12,247 nucleotides of DNA from the NCBI GenBank assembly GCA_946538475.1, contig CAMNGN010000050.1, positions 1 to 12,247 of the forward strand, given 5' to 3'. The position numbers were made by a program, and so were the translations under genes. Origin of the DNA: an uncultured Blautia sp. GTDB lineage: Bacteria; Bacillota; Clostridia; Lachnospirales; Lachnospiraceae. The notes under the pieces were generated by a model. The model made no database searches, had not been told where the DNA came from, and saw only the letters and a program-made list of their open reading frames with translations. Positions 6,920 through 12,247 of this stretch are shown here, in pieces. How positions within the stretch are numbered: the stretch's first letter is position 1; every line of letters starts with the position of its first letter.

Positions 6920-8428
6920 TCATTTCATCATACCTTTCAGGCTCTCATACAGTTCTATATATCTGCCGTACACACGGTCGTAGATTTCTTTCTTTTCGGG
7001 ATCGGGCTCGTGGCGTCTTGTCTCTTTTACGGTAAGGCTTACCGCCTCTTCATAATCCCTGTACATTCCGACGGCCACACCTGCCAGCATCGCGGCGCCC
7101 AGAGTCGTTGCCGTGTCGGACGAAGGAACGATGATGGGTTTTCCGGTCATGTCCGCTTTGATCTGTGTCCACAGACGTGAGTTGGCCGAACCGCCCATGG
7201 CTCTAAGCACATTCACCTCTGCCCCGGCTTCTTTTGCCGTCTCCAGGTTATGCCTGAGCGAAAGCGCCACACCTTCCATGCAGGCTCTCACCATGTGTCC
7301 CTTTGTCTTGGAAAAATCGAGTCCGTAGAAGACACCTTTGGCTGCGGGATTCCAGATAGGCGATCTCTCCCCCGCCATGTATGGCAGGAAGATCAGGCCT
7401 TCGCATCCGGCGGGAACCTTCTCCGCGATCACATTCAGCTGATTGAGAGAAGAAATGCCGGTCGTCTCCTGAATGCTCCGCTCATAATCCGCAAACTCAT
7501 GCTCAAACCAGCGCATCACACCGCCGCCGCCTGTCGTGCCGCCCTGCAGAAGCCAGAGTCCCGGAACCACATGGTATCCGAGGATAAGCCTCGGGTCGGC
7601 CTTATAGGTATCCATGCAGATACTCATGCCGCCCGCCTGTCCGCCCTGCTCCTGCGTCTCACCGGGATGAACCACCCCGGCTCCGAGTGTTCCGCAGCTC
7701 GCGTCGAGTCCGCCCGCCACGACCGGAGTTCCCGCAAGAAGGCCGATCTGCCCGGCCGCCCCGGCGGTCACTGTCCCGACTATCCGGTCACTGGGTACTA
7801 TTTCGGGGAAGAAGTCGATGGGCAGTCCCATTTCGCGGCACATGTCCTTGTCCCAGGTGCCTTTCTTCATATCAAAGAAATGCAGCCCGTAGCCCTGCGA
7901 AATATCCTGGCTGACCTCTCCCGTCAGACGGTACGCGATAAAGCTGTTTGACTGAAGTATCTTATCGATCCGGCTGTAAACCTCCGGAAGGTTTTCTTTG
8001 TACCAGAGCACTTTGGCCGTGGTGTAGGAGGGCTGAAGAGAATTGCCCGATATTTCGAAGATCTTCTCTGCTCCTATTTCACGGTTGAGTCTGTCGCAGA
8101 TGGACTGTGCTCTTGTATCCATCCAGATGGGGGTCCGTGTGAGGACATTTCCGTCCTTGTCGATCGCTATGGCGGACCAGCTCTGTCCGTCGATCGAAAC
8201 GCCGGCGATCTGCCCCGGAAGGATCTCGCCCTCGGCGAGGACTTTTTTTACCGCGCCGCAGATCGCTCTCCACCATTCATCCGGGTCCTGCTCGGCCCAG
8301 CCGGGGTGCGGATAATAAACCGCATAATCGCCGGTTCCTGCCCGGACCACGTTTCCCTCTCTGTCAAACACGGCAACCTTGCAAGCGCTTGTGCCGATAT
8401 CTATTCCCAGTAAATACGTTTTTTCCAT
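6920..8428 (-). CDS. FGGY-family carbohydrate kinase (XylB-like, substrate uncertain)
   Basis: A 502-residue ATP-dependent sugar or polyol kinase with the two-lobed actin-like FGGY fold. The N-terminal phosphate loop is GIDIGTSACK (8-17). The catalytic base is probably Asp242 in GGLDASCG. The C-terminal family signature is MEGVALSLRHNLE (384-396) and GGSANSRLWTQIKADMTG (412-429). General layout and length match xylulokinase. However, the segment corresponding to the xylulose-contacting GQMHG of E. coli XylB reads GQSWS (81-85), and the Asp-Asn pair reads Asp-Ala (242-243), so it is unlikely to be an ordinary xylulokinase. Beside GatY-, GatD- and PfkB-like genes, a ketohexose or an alditol is a better guess. 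The ATG at 8428 is preferred over the one at 8440 because GGAG lies six bases before it. It begins 37 bp after the LacI-family gene and ends 85 bp before the dehydrogenase. Confidence 0.88.
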   Translation of the reverse strand: MEKTYLLGIDIGTSACKVAVFDREGNVVRAGTGDYAVYYPHPGWAEQDPDEWWRAICGAVKKVLAEGEILPGQIAGVSIDGQSWSAIAIDKDGNVLTRTPIWMDTRAQSICDRLNREIGAEKIFEISGNSLQPSYTTAKVLWYKENLPEVYSRIDKILQSNSFIAYRLTGEVSQDISQGYGLHFFDMKKGTWDKDMCREMGLPIDFFPEIVPSDRIVGTVTAGAAGQIGLLAGTPVVAGGLDASCGTLGAGVVHPGETQEQGGQAGGMSICMDTYKADPRLILGYHVVPGLWLLQGGTTGGGGVMRWFEHEFADYERSIQETTGISSLNQLNVIAEKVPAGCEGLIFLPYMAGERSPIWNPAAKGVFYGLDFSKTKGHMVRACMEGVALSLRHNLETAKEAGAEVNVLRAMGGSANSRLWTQIKADMTGKPIIVPSSDTATTLGAAMLAGVAVGMYRDYEEAVSLTVKETRRHEPDPEKKEIYDRVYGRYIELYESLKGMMK

Positions 8429-8465
8429 CTTTATCTCCATCGAAACTCACGACTCCGAATGGGAA

Positions 8466-9482
8466 TTATCTGTTGCTGTCTGCCTTCCGTTCGCTGACCG
8501 AATTACCTTTGATCAGCTCCGTCTCGAGCCGTATGTGTATCCTGCTTCCCTCGGGCTCTCCGACTCTCTTCAGCATGAGACCGGCAACCTCTTCTCCGAT
8601 CTTTGTCGTCGGCTGTGCGACAATGGTCAGCGCCGGAGAGCATGCTCTGGCAAACTCCAGATTGTCAAACCCGACAAGCGAGAGATCGTCGTGAATGCGG
8701 ATCCCAAGCTCGTTGAGTGCGATCACAGCCCCCATCGTCATCTCATAGTTCGTCACAAACACGGCCGTCATGTGAGGATTAAGTTTTACCAGTCTCTGAA
8801 TCCCCTTTACGCCGCTCCTGATGGTATAATCTCCGTGGACGATCAGCGACTCCTGAACCGCGATCCCGGCTTTTCTGTGTGCCTCGGCATAGCCGTCCAG
8901 TCTTTCCCGGGACGTAAAAACGTTCCGCGGGCCGCCGATAACGCCGATGTCTGTATGGCCTTTGCCGATCAGATAACTCACGGCATCAAAGGCAGCTTTT
9001 CGATTGTCCGTCAAAACCGAATCACAGTCAAATCCCTGTATTTCTCTGTCGATCAGGATCAGAGGTTTTCCCGCCTGCAAAAAAGCATTCAGGTTTTTTC
9101 CCTCTCTTTCCGTCGGCATAATGACCAGACCGTCCACTCGTTTCCTGACCAGAAAATCGATCGCTTCTTTCTCGAGCGCCGCATCGCTTCTGCAATCGCA
9201 CACGATGGTCGCATAGCCGTTGGCACGAAGGATATCCTCCATTCCGGTGATGATCTCGGAACAGAATACACTGTTCAGCTCGGGGATCACCACACCTATC
9301 GTGCGGGTCGCTGCGGTTCTGAGTCCTCTCGCAACTTCATTCACTTCGTAATGAAGCTCTTTGATCGCCTGTTCTATTTTTATCCTGTTTTTCTCCCGTA
9401 CGTTTCCTCCATTTAGATAGGAAGAAATCGTCGCAAGCCCAAGGCCTGTCTCCCGGGCGATGTCTTTCATCGTTGCCGCCAT
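8466..9482 (-). CDS. LacI-family transcriptional repressor
   Basis: A 338-residue DNA-binding regulator. The N-terminal helix-turn-helix is at about 4-24 (MKDIARETGLGLATISSYLNGG), shown here as MKDIARETG and LATISSYLNG. The hinge is NEVARGLRT (48-56). The rest is a type-I periplasmic-binding-like effector domain from TIGVVIPELNS (61-71) onward, with FVTNYEMTMGAVIALNELG and LVGFDN late in the protein. The ATG at 9482 has GGAGG seven bases upstream. It is the second gene of the aldolase operon, 69 bp after gatY, so it probably represses its own transcription. The recognition helix begins Leu-Ala-Thr, close to the Met-Ala-Thr of CcpA-type members, which bind CG-centred palindromes. The operators at 10437-10450 and 4118-4127 are therefore its likely targets. 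The effector is presumably the imported compound or a phosphorylated intermediate. Confidence 0.93.
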   Translation of the reverse strand: MAATMKDIARETGLGLATISSYLNGGNVREKNRIKIEQAIKELHYEVNEVARGLRTAATRTIGVVIPELNSVFCSEIITGMEDILRANGYATIVCDCRSDAALEKEAIDFLVRKRVDGLVIMPTEREGKNLNAFLQAGKPLILIDREIQGFDCDSVLTDNRKAAFDAVSYLIGKGHTDIGVIGGPRNVFTSRERLDGYAEAHRKAGIAVQESLIVHGDYTIRSGVKGIQRLVKLNPHMTAVFVTNYEMTMGAVIALNELGIRIHDDLSLVGFDNLEFARACSPALTIVAQPTTKIGEEVAGLMLKRVGEPEGSRIHIRLETELIKGNSVSERKADSNR

Positions 9483-9551
9483 CTTATTACCTCCACACTG
9501 CGTCGCGGTCGGCGGCGGTCCAAAGTCTATATGACAATATTCTCTGCCGGC

Positions 9552-10400
9552 TCAGGCCTTGCCGTCGCATCCGCAAACTTTCATTCTGGATTTGACAAGC
9601 TCTTTCACTGCAGCAATTCCGGCTTTGCCGTATGCCTTGGGATCGAATGCTTTTTCGTCTGCGGCAAGCAGTTCGCGGACAGCTTTTGTATATGCGGCGC
9701 GAAGCTCTGTCGCAAAATTCACTTTGCAGATTCCTCTGCTCACGCAGTCCATGACGTCCTGATCGGTCAGGCCGGAAGCGCCGTGAAGGACAAGCGGAAT
9801 GTCGACCACTTTGCGGATCTCGCTGAGTCTCTCTTTGTCGAGGACCGGAGTACCTACGTAGAAGCCATGGGCGGTACCGATCGCAACAGCGAGAGAAGTG
9901 ATGCCGGTGCGTTCCACAAATTCTTTTGCTTCCTGAGGATCGGTGTTGGTATCCGCCTCAGCTACCAGGTCGTCTTCTTTTCCGCCTACTTTGCCGAGCT
10001 CGGCTTCGCAGGGAATGTCGATGGCAGCCGCGGCATCAGCCACACGTTTTGTGACTTCGATGTTCTCCTCGAAAGGAAGCTTGGAGCCGTCGATCATGAC
10101 CGATGTGTAGCCCGCTTTGAGTGCCTGAATGGCGAGTTCGAAGCTGCTGCCATGATCAAGATGCAGGCATACAGGAACCGTTGCTTTGGCTGCTTCTGCC
10201 GCAACGATCGCAGCATATGTTGCCAGTGTTCCGTATTTTATTGTAGAGGGGGTAGTCTGGATCATAACCGGAGCTTTCAGTTCCTCCGCTGCCCCGATGA
10301 TCGCTTTGACCATCTCCATGTTTTCCGCGTTAAACGCGCCTACTGCGTAACCGCCTTTCTGAGCATTCAGAAGCATCTCTTTTGAAGTGACAAGTGGCAT
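9552..10400 (-). CDS. gatY: Class II ketose-1,6-bisphosphate aldolase, GatY/KbaY-like
   Basis: A 282-residue zinc aldolase that splits tagatose (or fructose) 1,6-bisphosphate into dihydroxyacetone phosphate and glyceraldehyde 3-phosphate. It follows the E. coli GatY/KbaY pattern closely: NAQKGGYAVGAFN (12-24), LHLDHG (79-84), CEAELGKVGGKEDD (131-144), SLAVAIGTAHG (169-179), LVLHGASGL (203-211), KVNFATELR (226-234) and a Cys-Gly-Cys C-terminus (VCGCDGKA). Asp82 is the expected catalytic acid; His83, His178 and His206 the zinc ligands. Length matches the tagatose-bisphosphate branch (about 284), not the longer fructose-bisphosphate aldolases. The ATG at 10400 follows AAGGAGGAAAAGATC. First gene of the catabolic operon, behind a consensus promoter and operator. 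E. coli GatY needs the partner GatZ for full activity, and no GatZ is present in the window. Strict tagatose versus fructose specificity cannot be read from sequence. Confidence 0.9.
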   Translation of the reverse strand: MPLVTSKEMLLNAQKGGYAVGAFNAENMEMVKAIIGAAEELKAPVMIQTTPSTIKYGTLATYAAIVAAEAAKATVPVCLHLDHGSSFELAIQALKAGYTSVMIDGSKLPFEENIEVTKRVADAAAAIDIPCEAELGKVGGKEDDLVAEADTNTDPQEAKEFVERTGITSLAVAIGTAHGFYVGTPVLDKERLSEIRKVVDIPLVLHGASGLTDQDVMDCVSRGICKVNFATELRAAYTKAVRELLAADEKAFDPKAYGKAGIAAVKELVKSRMKVCGCDGKA

Positions 10401-10436
10401 GATCTTTTCCTCCTTAATAATAAATCCCGGTTGAAA

Positions 10437-10450
10437 CCGAAACGTTTCGG
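10437..10450. promoter_or_regulatory. Palindromic operator of the gatY operon
   Basis: CCGAAACGTTTCGG is a perfect 14-bp palindrome. It lies about +5 to +18 from the predicted minus-strand transcription start and 37 bp before the gatY start codon. Its core is identical to the importer operator at 4118-4127. Position and symmetry fit repression by the LacI-family protein encoded in the same operon. Confidence 0.82.
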
Positions 10451-10461
10451 CTTTTTACTTC

Positions 10462-10490
10462 ATCATACTCCTTCCCATGACCCTTGTCAA
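10462..10490 (-). promoter_or_regulatory. Promoter of the gatY-lacI-FGGY-gatD-pfkB operon
   Basis: On the minus strand, consensus TTGACA (10485-10490), a 17-bp spacer and TATGAT (10462-10467). Transcription should start near 10455, just ahead of the operator. The -35 element begins only one base after the T-tract of the tadZ terminator, so terminator and promoter are packed end to end. Confidence 0.9.
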
Positions 10491-10491
10491 T

Positions 10492-10584
10492 AAAAAAATT
10501 CTCAATGAGTAGTTGGGGACGTTTCTCAATGACTCATTTTTGCCTGCAAAAATGAGTCATTGAAAAACGTCCCCAACTACTCAT
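10492..10584 (-). terminator. Intrinsic terminator of tadVZ formed by the palindrome and T-tract
   Basis: Minus-strand transcription leaving tadZ enters the large hairpin 10505-10584 and then reads GAATTTTTTTA, with seven T's at 10492-10498. A long GC-containing stem followed by a U-run fits intrinsic termination, although the stem is much longer than usual. It would insulate the gatY operon from tadVZ. Confidence 0.65.
10505..10584. repeat. 80-bp near-perfect palindrome (REP/MITE-like element)
   Basis: Two 39-base arms (10505-10543 and 10546-10584) are reverse complements with one mismatch (10525/10564), around a two-base centre (CT). Each arm contains TAGTTGGGGACGTTT and AATGACTCATTTTTGC. 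The TTGGGGACG core is one I associate with palindromic repeats dispersed in Bacillota genomes, often near REP-associated (IS200-like) transposases; that link is from memory and cannot be tested here. No transposase gene is present, so any mobility would depend on an enzyme encoded elsewhere. It begins four bases after the tadZ stop codon. Confidence 0.85.
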
Positions 10585-10588
10585 ATAC

Positions 10589-11602
10589 TCATCGCTCAAG
10601 CAGCCGCTTCACATACAGGCCGGATTCCCCATACTCCAGCTGCTCGACGAAAGCCTGCCCGGAGCCTTCCGGAATGGCGCAGGGCGGCTTCACCTTGACC
10701 ACTCTGCTCATGATGTCTTCGTTTGCCCAGCTCTCCGCAGCCGTCTCAAACTGCGCCATTTTGGCAAGGGATATCCTGTCGGAGGCGACCGGCATATATA
10801 TCCGTGTACATTTTTCGAGCACGCGCAGAACATCCTCCACTTCACTCCCTATATCAAGGATCAGACACTCATATTCGCTGTCCTCCGCAAGTGACGTGAG
10901 AAGTGTGCATATTTCCTGCAGTGATGCGCCGCGTATGTCCCAGGGCAGGGATGCGGGGGGAATAAAATCAAAACGTCCTGCCTTCTCGATGATCCCCGCC
11001 GCTCTTCTCACCAGACTGCTTCCGTTCTGTCCTTCTTCCTGTCCGGAATAGTACAGCAGGTCGGTGACCGTCCTCTCAAATTTTCTGCCGAACAGAGATT
11101 CAAACCCGGAATACGATTCCAGATTGATATACAGACTCCTGACCGTCCTGCCCAGTATCTGCGCGAGAGAAAGCGCAAAGACCGTCTTGCCGCAGCGATT
11201 GACGGGGGAATACACTCCCAGTATCTCCGCCTTCTTTTTTACGGTGCTGCTCCTCTCCCCTTTTTTATCCTCCCCGTTGTAATGTTCCATCGTGCGCCTG
11301 ATCACTTCGGGGCATGACTGATACTTGTTCACGCAGGGATATTCTTCTTCCCCCGGACAGGAATCTCCGTCCGTCAGCAGCACCAGCGTGCCGAAAGAAA
11401 GCTCCCTGACCTCGCGGGTGAGCATCTCGGGGGATATCAGGAGCAGATCGATCTTCCTGCCGTCCCCAAATTCGAGCAGCGTGCGGGTCGATGTGAAGGC
11501 GGTAATATCAAAAGGAACCATTTTTCTTTGTATCATGTATCCGGCAAAATTTTCCGCGTACTCTTTGTCAGGGTCACAGATGGCAAATATTTCCTTTTTC
11601 AT
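10589..11602 (-). CDS. tadZ: TadZ/CpaE-like ParA/MinD-family pilus assembly ATPase
   Basis: A 337-residue protein with an N-terminal receiver-like domain (about 1-108, beginning MKKEIFAICDPDKEYAENF, without an evident complete phosphorylation site) joined to a SIMIBI ATPase domain. The P-loop is YSPVNRCGKT (131-140): it keeps GKT but lacks the N-terminal signature lysine of ParA/MinD, as I recall for clostridial TadZ proteins. Walker A' is around LYINLE (157-162) and Walker B is CLILDIGS (246-253). Such proteins mark the polar assembly site of Tad/Flp pili. The start at 11602 has GGAG seven bases upstream; a longer frame reaching 11869 would overlap tadV and was rejected. It follows tadV by 26 bp. 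The usual tadA-B-C genes do not follow; a palindromic repeat and the sugar operon do. Confidence 0.8.
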   Translation of the reverse strand: MKKEIFAICDPDKEYAENFAGYMIQRKMVPFDITAFTSTRTLLEFGDGRKIDLLLISPEMLTREVRELSFGTLVLLTDGDSCPGEEEYPCVNKYQSCPEVIRRTMEHYNGEDKKGERSSTVKKKAEILGVYSPVNRCGKTVFALSLAQILGRTVRSLYINLESYSGFESLFGRKFERTVTDLLYYSGQEEGQNGSSLVRRAAGIIEKAGRFDFIPPASLPWDIRGASLQEICTLLTSLAEDSEYECLILDIGSEVEDVLRVLEKCTRIYMPVASDRISLAKMAQFETAAESWANEDIMSRVVKVKPPCAIPEGSGQAFVEQLEYGESGLYVKRLLER

Positions 11603-11628
11603 ATAGCATCTCCTTTTTTCCGGCAGCA

Positions 11629-12150
11629 TCAGTACGCCGGTACTTGTTTCAAAACGATCATTAAGATCGCGCTCATAAATATCGGTATGGTAAAATGAAA
11701 GTTTTCGGGGCGTTCGAGCCCGCCGCATCTGTACGGCCGAAAATCTTTGCTGTACGCCAATCCGCGGATATATGTGATGAAGTATGTTAATCTTTCGATG
11801 GGAATTCCCCTGATGATCATGAGGGGGATGGCGATGACTGCGCCGAAAAAAAGAGAAAAAGCGATGCACCTGAGTATACCTGACGGGCCGAGAACAGTAC
11901 CAAGTGCGCAGAACAGTTTGATGTCACCCGCTCCGAGCATTCGAAAAACGAAGAGGATGAAAAGCACAATAAACGCGGTGAGCATGCCTGCCAGGCCTTC
12001 TGCTGCGGCTTTTGGTCCACCGCAGGTAAGCTGCCATAAAAGACCTGCCGCAGCAGAAATTAAAATAAGCTGATTGCTGACTTTACCTGCTGCAAGGTCC
12101 ATACACATGGCTGTCGCAGCAGTCAGCAGCATAATGAAAGCAGGGATCAA
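11629..12150 (-). CDS. tadV: Prepilin peptidase, TadV/CpaA type (A24 family)
   Basis: A 173-residue integral membrane aspartyl protease that would cleave the leader of Flp-type prepilins at the membrane's cytoplasmic face. Both catalytic aspartates are visible: Asp18 in MDLAAGKVSNQ (D-x4-K-x2-N) and Asp76 in GAGDIKLF. The protein is short and lacks the N-terminal methylase domain of PilD, which is typical of the TadV/CpaA group. About five to six hydrophobic segments are visible. The start is TTG at 12150-12148, with GGAGG seven bases upstream. A frame reaching TTG at 12180 would begin upstream of the predicted transcript start. It is the first gene of a two-gene unit with tadZ. Confidence 0.85.
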   Translation of the reverse strand: MIPAFIMLLTAATAMCMDLAAGKVSNQLILISAAAGLLWQLTCGGPKAAAEGLAGMLTAFIVLFILFVFRMLGAGDIKLFCALGTVLGPSGILRCIAFSLFFGAVIAIPLMIIRGIPIERLTYFITYIRGLAYSKDFRPYRCGGLERPENFHFTIPIFMSAILMIVLKQVPAY

Positions 12151-12181
12151 GAAAGTGCCTCCTTCGGTGGTTGATAGCAAG

Positions 12182-12210
12182 ATTATAACTCTGACATTTA
12201 GGCTTGTCCA
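12182..12210 (-). promoter_or_regulatory. Promoter of tadV-tadZ
   Basis: On the minus strand, TGGACA (12205-12210), a 17-bp spacer and perfect TATAAT (12182-12187). Transcription would start near 12175, leaving a leader of about 25 nt before the TTG start of tadV. This makes tadVZ an independent unit, not the tail of a longer upstream operon. Confidence 0.75.
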
Positions 12211-12247
12211 TGGGAAGTTTTCAGATATTTTGTCAGGTTTTGTCGAA

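Noticed and set aside
8380..8393. cre-like palindrome (CAAGCGCTTG) inside the start of the FGGY kinase gene
   Set aside because: Only one half fits the cre consensus and it lies in coding sequence; likely chance, though CcpA road-block control cannot be excluded.
10515..10525. Partial operator match (ACGTTTC) in the palindromic repeat
   Set aside because: It is only one half-site and belongs to the repeat arm; the other arm carries a different base at the matching position.
11603..11869. N-terminal extension of tadZ
   Set aside because: It overlaps the tadV coding region in another frame, whereas the ATG at 11602 has a good ribosome binding site and starts the expected receiver-like domain.
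1..12247. tRNA, rRNA, CRISPR array, phage or toxin-antitoxin genes
   Set aside because: No cloverleaf, ribosomal RNA segment, spaced direct-repeat array or phage-type gene was seen; the non-coding gaps are short and mostly filled by promoters, operators and hairpins.

Overview
This is a stretch of bacterial chromosome, most likely from an anaerobic Bacillota of the Clostridia/Lachnospiraceae type. The reasons are strong AGGAGG-type ribosome binding sites, consensus TTGACA/TATAAT promoters, roughly 50% GC, an RbsABC-type sugar importer next to LacI-controlled sugar genes, and a neighbouring Tad-pilus tadV-tadZ pair with the clostridial style of TadZ P-loop. The assignment rests on gene style only. 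Ten genes lie on the minus strand and one on the plus strand.

Region 1 (1-4027, minus strand) is an importer operon read right to left: permease, double-domain ATPase, second permease, then a secreted type-I substrate-binding protein cut by the window edge. A sigma-70-type promoter at 4138-4166 precedes it, with a GAAACGTTTC operator just downstream of the -10.

Region 2 (4348-4752, plus strand) is a single VOC/glyoxalase-fold gene, divergent from the importer, with its own promoter and a structured leader.

Region 3 (4846-10400, minus strand) is a catabolic operon: GatY-like ketose-bisphosphate aldolase, LacI-family repressor, FGGY kinase, GatD-like zinc dehydrogenase, and PfkB-family ketose-phosphate kinase. 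Its promoter (10462-10490) carries a 14-bp perfect palindrome sharing the same 10-bp core as the importer operator. The local LacI protein therefore probably controls both operons and its own synthesis.

Region 4 (10492-10584) is an 80-bp, almost perfect palindrome followed on the minus strand by seven T's. It looks like a REP/MITE-type repeat now serving as a terminator, inserted four bases after the tadZ stop codon.

Region 5 (10589-12210, minus strand) is a small tadV-tadZ unit (prepilin peptidase and ParA/MinD-like pilus ATPase) with its own promoter. The rest of a tad locus does not follow.

The main hypothesis is a PTS-free galactitol/tagatose pathway. The aldolase and dehydrogenase resemble GatY and GatD of the enteric galactitol pathway, but the phosphorylating PTS (GatABC) is replaced by an ABC importer plus an FGGY kinase whose xylulose-contacting motifs are changed. 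The imported sugar or alditol would be phosphorylated by the FGGY kinase and oxidised by the dehydrogenase (in either order), phosphorylated again by the PfkB kinase, and split by the aldolase into triose phosphates. The substrate itself cannot be read from the sequence.
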